From positions 237,117 to 301,116 of the forward strand of contig NZ_JACIEH010000004.1 of the NCBI RefSeq assembly GCF_014196745.1: a stretch of DNA of 64,000 bases. Reading direction: 5' to 3'. This DNA comes from Sphingomonas kyeonggiensis. GTDB lineage: Bacteria > Pseudomonadota > Alphaproteobacteria > Sphingomonadales > Sphingomonadaceae. The notes beneath the pieces were generated by a model that saw only the letters and a program-made list of their open reading frames with translations, was not told where the DNA came from and did no database searches. A program made the position numbers and the translations under genes. Below are positions 25,758-33,873 of this stretch, piece after piece (position 1 is the stretch's first letter; every line of letters starts with the position of its first letter).

Positions 25758-26852
25758 ATGTTGCACTGCACACAAAACGAATCCGCCCAACACATCCTCA
25801 CTTATGCCCAGCGATTGCAGGGCGGCGGGGTGGAAAGGGCGATGCTGCGCATGGCACGCGGCTGGCTCGATTCGGGTCGCCGGGTGACGCTGGTGCTGGG
25901 CAGCCGCGAGGGGCCTCTGGCCGCGGAAATACCCGAGGGGATCGACCTGATCGAGCTGGGCGACGCGCGCTATTCGGCGCTGCTTTCGCTGGCGACGCAT
26001 GTCCGCGCCGCGCAGCCCGACCTGATCTTCTGCGCGGGCAACCATTATAGCGGCATCGCCGCCGCGACCCGGCTGCGGCTGGGACGGAAATGCCCGCCGA
26101 TCGTCGCGAAGGTCTCCAATGCGCTGGTCCGCCCCGAGCTCTCGCCGGGCGCGGCGTGGCGCTATCGCCGCTGGCTGCGGCTCCACCCGCGCTTCCTCGA
26201 CCATGTCGTGGCGATGACCCCGGCGATGGCGGCCGAAGCGGTCGCCGAGATGGGCATGCCGGCGGACCGGGTGAGCGTGATCGCCAATCCGCCCGCTTCG
26301 GGTATCGCAGAGGCGGCCCCGGTGGCGATTCCCGAGGGACGCTATCTGATCGGCGTCGGCCGGCTGGAGCCGCAGAAGCGCTGGGAGCGGCTGCTCGCCG
26401 CCCTGCCCCGGCTGGCGGATCAGGAGATTCGGCTGCTCCTGCTCGGCGAAGGCGGTGCGCGCGCCGAACTCGAGGCACAGGTCGCGGCTCTGGGACTTGG
26501 CGACCGGGTGACGATGCCCGGCCATGCCGGCGATCCCCTGCCCGCGATCAGAGGGGCCGCGGTGGCAGTGCTGACCTCGGACTATGAAGGCGTGCCCGGC
26601 GTGCTGCGCGAGGCGCTGTCGGTGGGGACGCCGGTGGTGTCGACCGAATCGAGCGTGGCGGTACGCGAGATCGTCCATGCGCCGGCGCTGGGAACGGTGA
26701 TCGACCGGGAGGATGCGGACGGACTGGTGGCGGCGTTGAATCACTGGCTCGGCCCCGATGCAAAGCGGCCGGAACCGGTCGTGACGGGCGGCGATCCGAT
26801 CGCGGAATATCTCGCGCTGTTCGACCGGATCGTCAGCCAGCGGACCAAATAA
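25758..26852 (+). CDS. GT4 family glycosyltransferase
   Basis: Cytosolic GT-B glycosyltransferase of 364 residues. LQGGGVERAMLRMARGWLDS near the N-terminus is the acceptor-domain GGxE(R) motif. YLIGVGRLEPQKRWERLL and SDYEGVPGVLREALSVGTP form the donor-sugar site with the EX7E motif. It is transcribed divergently from the flippase-like gene over 161 bp, so the cluster has two promoters here. ATG 25758 is the first start giving a complete domain. Sugar and acceptor are unknown. Confidence 0.85.
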   Translation: MLHCTQNESAQHILTYAQRLQGGGVERAMLRMARGWLDSGRRVTLVLGSREGPLAAEIPEGIDLIELGDARYSALLSLATHVRAAQPDLIFCAGNHYSGIAAATRLRLGRKCPPIVAKVSNALVRPELSPGAAWRYRRWLRLHPRFLDHVVAMTPAMAAEAVAEMGMPADRVSVIANPPASGIAEAAPVAIPEGRYLIGVGRLEPQKRWERLLAALPRLADQEIRLLLLGEGGARAELEAQVAALGLGDRVTMPGHAGDPLPAIRGAAVAVLTSDYEGVPGVLREALSVGTPVVSTESSVAVREIVHAPALGTVIDREDADGLVAALNHWLGPDAKRPEPVVTGGDPIAEYLALFDRIVSQRTK

Positions 26853-26892
26853 CCGTCATCCCGGCCCCAAATGGTGATCCCGCCTCACATCC

Positions 26893-26970
26893 GTCATCCC
26901 GGCGAAAGCCGGGATCTCAGGCGATGGCGGGAATAGAGCCGCATGAGATCCCGACTTTCGTCGGGATGAC
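26893..26970. repeat. REP-like palindromic repeat family B, copy B2
   Basis: A 78-bp double hairpin, gtcatcccggcgaaagccgg through tcgtcgggatgac, nearly identical to B1. It lies between the convergent ends of a GT4 gene and the TonB receptor gene, where it could act as a bidirectional terminator. A partial extra half (gtcatcccggcc) lies just to its left near 26857. Confidence 0.92.
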
Positions 26971-26977
26971 GACTAGG

Positions 26978-29032
26978 TCACCGCAGCCTCAGCCGCGCGC
27001 CCAGCCACAAGGTCCGCGGCATCGCGCGCTCGACCACGCCGGGACCGCTGATCCCCGCCTGCACCTCGGCATCGAAGATATTCTCCGCGCGCGCCAGGAG
27101 CGCCAGGCCGCGGGTGATCGGCAGCGCGGCGGCGGCGTCGAGGGTGAAGGCGCCCTTCAGCGTGCGGCTGTTCTGGTCGTCCTCGAACGGCGGGCCGGCA
27201 TAGCGCGCGGTGAGCGACGCCCCGGCATCTTCGTGGCTCCAGCCTAGCGTGGCGCTGGCCTGATGGCGCGCCGTCTGGGCGGGACGCAGCCCGTCGAGCG
27301 CGGCGGAAGCACCCGAGGCGGACACCCGCGAATCGGTGAAGGCATAGGAGGCGCCGAGACTGAGGTCCCCGGCCACCCAGCGCCCGTCGAGCTCGACGCC
27401 CTTTGCCGTCACCGCGTCGAGATTCTGGCGTTGGCGATAGAAGCCCGCCGCCGAGACGAAGCCGACGCCCGGGAAAGTCCCCGGCCCCTGCGCCAGGGTG
27501 ACATTGGCGATCGCGCCGTCGAGCCGGTTCCAATAGCCCGTCGCGCGGAAGGTCAAACTGGGTAGCGGTCGCCAGTCCGCGCCGATTTCGGCACCGGTCA
27601 ACCGCTCGGGATCGAGCGCGGCATTGGCGGCGGTCGCGTCGGCGCCGGCGCGGAACGGGCGGTAGAGCTCGTTGAGCGTCGGCAGGCGCCAGCCGCGATA
27701 GGCGGCGGCGCGCAGCGTGACCCGGCCCAGCCGATAGGCGGCACCGGCACGTCCGGTCGCCTCGATGCCGTCGCGATCCGGGAAGCGGCTGTCGGTGAGC
27801 ACCGGCCCCGGCGCGAGCGAAGTCTCCAGCAACGAGCCGCCCGAGATGTTCCAATGGTCGAGCCGGCCGCCCAAGCTGAGCGTCAGCGGGCCGCTCTCAT
27901 AGCTCGCATCGGCGAAGCCGCCGACCGTCAGGCTCTCGCCGCCCGCCACGCGGCGGCGCGTGGGCAGGCCGGCAACATAGGTGTACAGTTCCTCGGTCTG
28001 TCCCGAGACGCGGCGCAGGTCGCTGCCGAGCCGGAGCGTCACGCCGCCACCGATGGGCGGTGCAAGCTCGATGCGCGCGCCGATGCCGGTGGCGGGTACT
28101 GCATATTGGTCGAGCGTGGCGGTCGCCGTGGTGCGGGTGTCGTTGACGCTGGCAAAGCCCGAGGCGAAGCCGCGCGTCTGCAGATAGGCCAGCGCCGACC
28201 AGCCCCATGCGCCGCGCCCCACCAGCCGGATGCTGGCGTCGGCACCCTCGCTCTTCACCCTGGTGAAGTCGACGCCGCGATCGCGGTGATCGGTGAAGGC
28301 GGAGAGATTGGCCTGGAGCTCGGTATCGCCGCCGAGATCGGTGACGGCGCGGATCGCCACCGCCGCCTGTTCATAGGGCGCTGGGCGATCGGCGGGGCCA
28401 CGATCCGCCTCGACGATCGGCGTGAAGCCGTCTCCCCGGGCATATTGGCCGGCGAGCGTGACGAAGCCGCGCCCGAGCCTGGCCGCACCGACGCCGGACA
28501 CGTCCACGCTGTCGCGGCTGCCATAGAGCGCGTCGAGCGACAGCGGACCGAGCTGCGACGGGCTGCCGCTCTCGAGTTCGATCGTCCCGGCGAGTGCACC
28601 CGGCCCGGCATAGCCGCTGCCCCCGCCCCGCACGATCCGGGCGCCGGCAAGGCGGCCTGGCAGATAGGCCGGGAAGGCAACCCAGCCGCCGAACGGATCG
28701 GCCTGGGGCACGCCGTCGAGCAGCAGCAGCGCGCGGCTGGAGGCATTGCCGCCCAGGCCGCGCAAGGTGACGCCCTGTGAAGTCGGATGCGCCGAGCGCG
28801 AATCGGAACGGCGGAACTGAGCGAGCCCGGCAGCATCGCGCAACGCGTCCTCCAGGCGCCCGCTGGCGGTGCCGGCAATCCGGTCGCGCGAGAGCGTCAC
28901 CACGTCATAGGCGGCATCGCCCGGCGGCGCGTCGAGCCCGCGGCCCGTGACCACGATCTCGTTCGGGTCCTGCTCCTGGGCGAAGGCAGGTGCGGCGAGC
29001 AGCAGGCCCGCCGCCAGCCCGGCGATCCTCAT
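26978..29032 (-). CDS. TonB-dependent outer-membrane receptor
   Basis: Outer-membrane receptor of 684 residues with signal peptide MRIAGLAAGLLLAAPAFA. A TonB box-like DPNEIVVTGRG precedes the plug domain (residues about 40-150: AHPTSQGVTLRGLGGNASSR, LLLLDGVPQADPFGGWV). The rest is a 22-stranded-type barrel ending in an aromatic/Arg-rich last strand LWLGARLRLR. It takes up a siderophore, vitamin or glycan by TonB energy; the ligand is unknown. The start overlaps the maiA stop by 4 bp (ATGA), making it the last gene of a long coupled operon. Confidence 0.9.
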   Translation of the reverse strand: MRIAGLAAGLLLAAPAFAQEQDPNEIVVTGRGLDAPPGDAAYDVVTLSRDRIAGTASGRLEDALRDAAGLAQFRRSDSRSAHPTSQGVTLRGLGGNASSRALLLLDGVPQADPFGGWVAFPAYLPGRLAGARIVRGGGSGYAGPGALAGTIELESGSPSQLGPLSLDALYGSRDSVDVSGVGAARLGRGFVTLAGQYARGDGFTPIVEADRGPADRPAPYEQAAVAIRAVTDLGGDTELQANLSAFTDHRDRGVDFTRVKSEGADASIRLVGRGAWGWSALAYLQTRGFASGFASVNDTRTTATATLDQYAVPATGIGARIELAPPIGGGVTLRLGSDLRRVSGQTEELYTYVAGLPTRRRVAGGESLTVGGFADASYESGPLTLSLGGRLDHWNISGGSLLETSLAPGPVLTDSRFPDRDGIEATGRAGAAYRLGRVTLRAAAYRGWRLPTLNELYRPFRAGADATAANAALDPERLTGAEIGADWRPLPSLTFRATGYWNRLDGAIANVTLAQGPGTFPGVGFVSAAGFYRQRQNLDAVTAKGVELDGRWVAGDLSLGASYAFTDSRVSASGASAALDGLRPAQTARHQASATLGWSHEDAGASLTARYAGPPFEDDQNSRTLKGAFTLDAAAALPITRGLALLARAENIFDAEVQAGISGPGVVERAMPRTLWLGARLRLR

Positions 29033-29649
29033 TTGGGCGCCACCGCATCCGGATGCGCCGCGGCGAAGGCCGGCAGCGCAGTCGCCGCCGCATCGATCGC
29101 GACGAGCCGGGGAAAGACCTCGAGCCGCATCTCGAAGCGCCGGGCATTGTACATCTGCGGCACCAGGAACAGGTCCGCGATTCCGGGCGCTTCGCCGCCG
29201 AGGAACGGACCGTCCCCCGCCATCGCCTCCAACGCGGCAAAGCCCTCCGCGATCCAGTGGCGCGTCCAGTCGTTCCGGCCGGCCTCGTCCACCCCCATCT
29301 CCTTGAGGCGCCGCATCACCCGGAGGTTGTTGAGCGGGTGGATGTCGGCCGCGACGACCAGCGCGCGTGCGATCGCGGCGGCGCGGGCATCGGGATCGGC
29401 GGGGATCAGCCGCGGCTCGGGATAGCGCGAATCGAGCCATTCGATGATCGCCAGGCTCTGGGTGATCACCCTGCCGTCCACCTCCAGCGCCGGCACCAGT
29501 CCCTGGGGGTTGCGCGCGAGATGCTCCGGACTGCGCTGCTGGTTCTCGAGCAGCATCACGTCCTGCTGCTGGTACGCCACACCTTTCAGGTTCAGCGCGA
29601 TGCGGACCCGATAGGCGGCCGAGGAACGGAAATAATCGTAGAGGATCAT
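29029..29649 (-). CDS. maiA: Maleylacetoacetate isomerase (zeta-class GST)
   Basis: Glutathione-dependent isomerase of 206 residues in tyrosine degradation, converting maleylacetoacetate to fumarylacetoacetate. The thioredoxin-like domain starts MILYDYFRSSAAYRVRIALN, with the SSA(A/S)YRVRIAL signature of zeta GSTs. NPQGLVPALEVDGRVITQSL supplies the glutathione-site cis-proline and Gln-Ser. The C-terminal helical domain shows ADIHPLNNLRVMRRL. No fumarylacetoacetase gene is near. It overlaps its neighbours by 4 bp on each side. Confidence 0.92.
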   Translation of the reverse strand: MILYDYFRSSAAYRVRIALNLKGVAYQQQDVMLLENQQRSPEHLARNPQGLVPALEVDGRVITQSLAIIEWLDSRYPEPRLIPADPDARAAAIARALVVAADIHPLNNLRVMRRLKEMGVDEAGRNDWTRHWIAEGFAALEAMAGDGPFLGGEAPGIADLFLVPQMYNARRFEMRLEVFPRLVAIDAAATALPAFAAAHPDAVAPK

Positions 29650-30809
29650 GCCGCGCCCGCCGGCGGATCGAGCGGGGTCGTCGCACCTTCCTCATAGCCC
29701 TTGCGCAGCCGCATGCGCCATTTGAGGCGTGGGCCATGCTCGTCGGCGGCGCGGGCGGCACGCTCGGCCTCGCTCTCCAGCGCGACCTTGATCATCGCCA
29801 CGATCGGATCGGCCAGCGCCAGGCCGAGCACGCCGAACAGGGTGCTGGCGAGGATCTGCGAGGAGAGCGTGAGCGCCGGCGGCATGTCCACCGTGCGGCG
29901 CGCGACCAGCGGCAGCACGACATAGCCGTCGAAATTCTGGACGCCGAAATAGATGATGATCGCCCAGATGCCGGTATCGGTGCCGGCACTGAAGCCGACC
30001 GAGACCATCATCACGCCCGAGACGAAGGCGCCGATATTGGGAATGAAGGCGAGCACGCCGGTGATGATGCCGAGCAGCAGCGCCATCGGCACGCCGGCGA
30101 GCCACAAGCAGAACGCCGTGAGCACGCCTTCGAACAGCATGCCGAGCAGGCGCCCGGCGAGCAGGCGGCGCATCGTCGTCGCCATGCGGCTGATCGTGAC
30201 GGCGAAGGCATCGCGCGCGTCGCTCGGCACCAGCCATTGCAGCCCGCGCTCATAGATGCGTGGCTCCAACGCCACGAACAGGCCGATGATCACGATCATC
30301 AGGAACGAGGAGACCGCGCCGAACACCGAGCCGACCGCCGAGGTGAGCTTGCCGACACTGCCCAGCGCTTCCTTGGCGAGCCCGGTCAGGTCCGAGCGGC
30401 CGGGCATCAGCCCGAGTTCGGCCACCCATTGCGCCACCTTGTTGGCCTGCACCTCCAGCGTGGTGCGCAGCTGCTCGGCCTGGGCGGCGATCTGCATTCC
30501 GGTCAGGTAGAAGATGCCGCCGAAAAAGGCGATCACCAGCAGGATGACGATCACGATGCGGAGCGTGCGCGGGATCGGCAGCACGCGGCCGAGCAGGCGC
30601 GCACCGCCATCGAGCATCGAGGCGAAGACCAGCCCGCCGAAGATGATCAGGATCGGCTGGACCAACAACACGAACAGGGCGACCGCGATGCCGAGGCCGA
30701 ACCAGACGCTAGCCTTTTTCAGCTCGGCGCGGACCATGGGATCGCGGAGCTCGTTCGGGCCCGGCTCCTGGACGACATGGACGTTCTCGGAGGCGAGCGG
30801 ATCGCTCAT
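29646..30809 (-). CDS. AI-2E family transporter
   Basis: Inner-membrane protein of 387 residues. About seven or eight hydrophobic segments follow a short acidic N-terminus. PILIIFGGLVFASMLDGGAR, GVPMALLLGIITGVLAFIPN and LADPIVAMIKVAL match the AI-2E (PerM) exporter family. Members have been linked to export of autoinducer-2 or other solutes and to Na+/H+ antiport; the substrate here is unknown. It shares one base with the lepB stop and overlaps maiA by 4 bp. Confidence 0.88.
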   Translation of the reverse strand: MSDPLASENVHVVQEPGPNELRDPMVRAELKKASVWFGLGIAVALFVLLVQPILIIFGGLVFASMLDGGARLLGRVLPIPRTLRIVIVILLVIAFFGGIFYLTGMQIAAQAEQLRTTLEVQANKVAQWVAELGLMPGRSDLTGLAKEALGSVGKLTSAVGSVFGAVSSFLMIVIIGLFVALEPRIYERGLQWLVPSDARDAFAVTISRMATTMRRLLAGRLLGMLFEGVLTAFCLWLAGVPMALLLGIITGVLAFIPNIGAFVSGVMMVSVGFSAGTDTGIWAIIIYFGVQNFDGYVVLPLVARRTVDMPPALTLSSQILASTLFGVLGLALADPIVAMIKVALESEAERAARAADEHGPRLKWRMRLRKGYEEGATTPLDPPAGAA

Positions 30810-31681
30810 CAGTGGTTGTCCCGTTGCGGATGGAGCGACGTGCCGGCCCGGCCGGGGCGGAAGGACTTGGGCCAGGTCAGCGGATTCCAGCTGGCGCTGC
30901 CGTCGAGGCTGAAGGTGATGAACTCGGCGCGGCCGCCGATATTCTCCCAGGGCACCGGGCCGCCCAGGCCGTTCTGGCTGAGCGGGAAGCGGCTGTCGGC
31001 CGAATTGTCGCGATTGTCGCCCATCAGGAAGACCTTGCCCTGGGGCACGCGGATCTCGGGATAATTGTCCCCCCGCCCCGGCCGGAAGCCGAGGTCCACC
31101 GTGTCGTAGGACCGGCCATTGGGCAGGGTCTCGCGGAAGATCGGCAGGCGGCAATAGGGCTTGCCGTCCCGCGTGACGCGGAAGCCGGGATATTGGTCCG
31201 CGTCGCAGCGGGTATTGGCATCGACGGGGATATAGCGATCGCCCATCGCGCGGCGCGGGACCGCCTTGCCGTTCAGATAGACGATGCCGCCGCGCACGCC
31301 GATCGTGTCGCCGGGCAGGCCGATCACGCGCTTGATGTAATCGGTGTTGGTGCCCGGCGGGGTGACGATCACCACGTCGCCACGCTCGGGCAGGCGGCCG
31401 AGGATCCGGCCCGGCACGAAGGGCAGCACATGGAAGGTCGGCGTCACCCAGCTATAGCCATAGGGATATTTGGTCACGACCAGCCGGTCGCCGACGAGCA
31501 GCCCGGGCAGCATCGATTCGCTGGGGATGAAGAAGGGCTTGGCGATCAGGCTGTGGAAGCCGAGCACGGCGAGCACGAGCCACAGGATGCCGCGCGCCTC
31601 GGCCCACCAGTCGGTGCGCGTCTGGGCTATGGCCTCCTCCTCATATGCTTCGTGACTCAATGCGAGCTCGTCGCCCCCCAT
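30809..31681 (-). CDS. lepB: Signal peptidase I
   Basis: Membrane serine protease of 290 residues that cleaves signal peptides after export. One hydrophobic segment (about residues 32-50) anchors it. The catalytic serine is in FFIPSESMLPGLLVGD (box B), and the lysine in TDYIKRVIGLPGDTI (box D, near residue 115). Box E is FLMGDNRDNSADSR. ATG 31681 is preferred over the TTG immediately before it. Its first base is shared with the acpS stop codon (TGATG). Confidence 0.95.
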   Translation of the reverse strand: MGGDELALSHEAYEEEAIAQTRTDWWAEARGILWLVLAVLGFHSLIAKPFFIPSESMLPGLLVGDRLVVTKYPYGYSWVTPTFHVLPFVPGRILGRLPERGDVVIVTPPGTNTDYIKRVIGLPGDTIGVRGGIVYLNGKAVPRRAMGDRYIPVDANTRCDADQYPGFRVTRDGKPYCRLPIFRETLPNGRSYDTVDLGFRPGRGDNYPEIRVPQGKVFLMGDNRDNSADSRFPLSQNGLGGPVPWENIGGRAEFITFSLDGSASWNPLTWPKSFRPGRAGTSLHPQRDNH

Positions 31682-32085
31682 CAACCTTCCTTCACCGCCT
31701 CGATCATCACCATGGCGAACGCCCAGGGGTGATCGTCCGTCAGCGTCAGATGCACCACGGCGACGTGACCCGCGGGGGTGATGGCGTCAAGCCTAGCCTT
31801 CGCGCCTCCGGTCAATGCCAGGGTGGGGGCGCCGGAGGGCGCGTTGACGACACCGATGTCCTTCATGAACACGCCCGCCTTGAACCCGGTTCCCACCGCC
31901 TTGGAGAAGGCCTCCTTGGCGGCGAAGCGCTTGGCGAGGGTGGCGGCATAATTGTGCGGTCGGGTCTTCGCCTTGGCGATCTCGCGGTCGGTGAAGCTGC
32001 GCTGCTCGAAACGCGTGCCGAACCGGTCCAGCGACTTCTGGATTCGCTCGATGTTGCAGAGGTCGGAGCCGAGACCGAGGATCAT
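31681..32085 (-). CDS. acpS: Holo-[acyl-carrier-protein] synthase
   Basis: Enzyme of 134 residues that transfers 4'-phosphopantetheine from CoA to acyl carrier protein. MILGLGSDLCNIERIQKSL is the typical N-terminus with the magnesium-binding aspartate, and LAKRFAAKEAFSKAVGTG is the second signature. It lies downstream of pdxJ and upstream of lepB, the conserved alphaproteobacterial order. ATG 32085 overlaps the stop of a small membrane protein gene by 4 bp. Confidence 0.95.
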   Translation of the reverse strand: MILGLGSDLCNIERIQKSLDRFGTRFEQRSFTDREIAKAKTRPHNYAATLAKRFAAKEAFSKAVGTGFKAGVFMKDIGVVNAPSGAPTLALTGGAKARLDAITPAGHVAVVHLTLTDDHPWAFAMVMIEAVKEG

Positions 32086-32378
32086 TGGTTCAGCACCGCC
32101 AGAGAGCCGAGCGCCGCCGCCAGCGCCACGACAGGCGCGGCGCGCATCGCCGCGGACGTGCCGGAGCTCCTTACCGCGCGGTAGAACAGCCCGCTGGCCA
32201 CGATCGCCGGGACGACTGCCCCCAGGATGAACAGAAGCCAGGTGGCCGGCGTGGCGAGATCCCCCATCACCGCGATGCTCAGAAGCTCGATCGGCACGAT
32301 GATCCAGCATGTCAGCGTCGCCACCGCACCGATGACGAAGAGGATGCCCTCCGCCGCGACGGCCCGTGCCGTGTTCAC
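32082..32378 (-). CDS. Small membrane protein between pdxJ and acpS
   Basis: Predicted inner-membrane protein of 98 residues with three hydrophobic segments (about 8-30, 39-60 and 75-96). It starts at GTG 32378, overlapping the pdxJ stop as GTGA, and its own stop overlaps the acpS ATG. This exact fit in a conserved operon supports a real gene despite the GTG start. No known family was recognised; similar small hydrophobic genes sit here in related genomes as far as I recall. Function unknown. Confidence 0.7.
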   Translation of the reverse strand: MNTARAVAAEGILFVIGAVATLTCWIIVPIELLSIAVMGDLATPATWLLFILGAVVPAIVASGLFYRAVRSSGTSAAMRAAPVVALAAALGSLAVLNQ

Positions 32379-33103
32379 CGCGCTTCGTCCATCAGCGCGC
32401 GCATGTGGCGAATCACCGGGGCGAGGCCGTCGAAGATCGCCTCGCCGATCAGGAAATGGCCGATGTTGAGCTCCATGATCTGCGGGATCGCCGCGATCGG
32501 AATCACATTGTCGAAGGTGAGGCCGTGGCCGGCATGCGGCTCGATCCCTTCCTTGGCGGCGAGCGCGGCGGCATCGGCGATGCGGCGCAGCTCGGCGGCG
32601 CGATCCGCCTCGGCCAGCTCGCAATAGCGGCCGGTGTGGAACTCGACGACCGGCGCGCCCAGGCGGAGCGCCGCGTCGATCTGGCGCTCGTCGGGCTCGA
32701 TGAACAAAGAGACGCGGCTGCCATTGTCGCGCAGCTGCGCCACCATCGGGGCGAGGTGATCGAAATGCCCGGCGACGTCGAGCCCGCCCTCGGTGGTGCG
32801 CTCCTCGCGCTTCTCGGGGACGATGCACACGGCGTGCGGACGGTGGCGCAGCGCGATCGCCAGCATCTCCTGCGTCGCCGCCATCTCGAGATTGAGCGGC
32901 ACGGTCAGCTCGGCGGAGAGCCGGGCGATGTCGTCATCGGTGATGTGCCGGCGATCCTCGCGCAGATGCGCGGTGATGCCGTCGGCGCCGGCCCCGACGG
33001 CGAGCAATGCCGCACGCACCGGATCCGGATAGCCCGAGCCGCGCGCGTTGCGCACGGTGGCGACGTGATCGATGTTGACACCCAGGCGAAGCTTGCCGGT
33101 CAC
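32375..33103 (-). CDS. pdxJ: Pyridoxine 5'-phosphate synthase
   Basis: Enzyme of 242 residues that joins deoxyxylulose phosphate and 3-amino-2-oxopropyl phosphate to make pyridoxine phosphate (vitamin B6). LRLGVNIDHVATVRNARG is the canonical start of the TIM barrel. GADGITAHLREDRRHITDDD, VCIVPEKREERTTEGG and EPHAGHGLTFDNV are the phosphate-site and active-site segments. GTG 33103 is chosen because a perfect AAGGAGG lies 7 bp upstream and the protein begins at the expected residue. It starts 13 bp after pyrE. Confidence 0.95.
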   Translation of the reverse strand: MTGKLRLGVNIDHVATVRNARGSGYPDPVRAALLAVGAGADGITAHLREDRRHITDDDIARLSAELTVPLNLEMAATQEMLAIALRHRPHAVCIVPEKREERTTEGGLDVAGHFDHLAPMVAQLRDNGSRVSLFIEPDERQIDAALRLGAPVVEFHTGRYCELAEADRAAELRRIADAAALAAKEGIEPHAGHGLTFDNVIPIAAIPQIMELNIGHFLIGEAIFDGLAPVIRHMRALMDEAR

Positions 33104-33116
33104 CTCTGGCGCCTCC
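33104..33116 (-). promoter_or_regulatory. Strong ribosome-binding site deciding the pdxJ GTG start
   Basis: On the minus strand the 13 bases between the pyrE stop and pdxJ start read aaggaggcgccaga. AAGGAGG is a full anti-16S match with 7-bp spacing to GTG 33103. It makes this start much stronger than any upstream in-frame candidate. Confidence 0.85.
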
Positions 33117-33713
33117 TTATGCCGTGGTCGCCCGGCTGCCGGGCTTGGTCGCGGGGATCGCCGCCAGCTCGGGGGGCAGCTGGTCCGCCGGATAGGCCGG
33201 CACGTCCATCTTGAGCAGCGAGACCAGCGGCACGCCGACATCCGCGGTGCCGTTCGAGCGATCGACGATGCAGGCGGCGCCGAGCAGCTTGCCCGGGTGC
33301 TTGCGGATCGCGGCGATGCATTCGCGCGACGAAAGCCCGGTGGTGACGATGTCCTCGACCATCACGATCCGCGCGCCTTCGGGAATCTCGAAGCCGCGGC
33401 GCAGCTGGAACTCGCCGTCCTCGCGCTCGACGAACACCGCCTTGCAGCCGAGCGCCCGCGCGGTCTCGTAGCCGGGGATGATTCCGCCGATCGCCGGCGA
33501 CACGACCATGTCGACTTCGCCGAACGACTCGCGAATCAATTTTCCTAGTGCACTGCACACACGCCCAGTTCGCACAGGGTCCTCGAAAATACGCATCTTT
33601 TGCAGGAAGATGGGCGAACGAAGGCCCGAAGAGAGAATAAAATGGCCTTCGAGCAACGCACCTGCAGCACGAAACTCATCCAGAACTGCGTTGCCTTCCA
33701 ATGCTCGCTCCAA
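33117..33713 (-). CDS. pyrE: Orotate phosphoribosyltransferase
   Basis: Pyrimidine biosynthesis enzyme of up to 198 residues that joins orotate to PRPP. GHFILSSGLRSPIFLQK is the orotate site and GARIVMVEDIVTTGLSSREC the PRPP-binding loop. No ATG fits: a stop codon sits just before TTG 33713. A second TTG at 33701 has GGAG 6 bp upstream and may be the true start (194 residues). The first 55 or so codons use rare AT-rich codons (ACT, AGT, CTA, AAA, ATT), unlike the rest of the gene. Head of the long minus-strand operon. Confidence 0.9.
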   Translation of the reverse strand: MERALEGNAVLDEFRAAGALLEGHFILSSGLRSPIFLQKMRIFEDPVRTGRVCSALGKLIRESFGEVDMVVSPAIGGIIPGYETARALGCKAVFVEREDGEFQLRRGFEIPEGARIVMVEDIVTTGLSSRECIAAIRKHPGKLLGAACIVDRSNGTADVGVPLVSLLKMDVPAYPADQLPPELAAIPATKPGSRATTA

Positions 33714-33873
33714 TCATCGCGGGGACTATCGATTCCCTTAGGACCACCTCCCATCCACCGCAACGGGCGATCAAAAAGGGTTGAGAATGGATGCACGGCT
33801 CGTATACCCCGGTTGCACTGGGGGTAATCCTTTCCCAGCCCGGGGCTCTTGCGGAACAGGGTGAAGATAGACG

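Noticed and set aside
26857..26892. Extra half of repeat B (gtcatcccggcc) treated as a separate full copy
   Set aside because: Only one degenerate half is present, without a matching right half.
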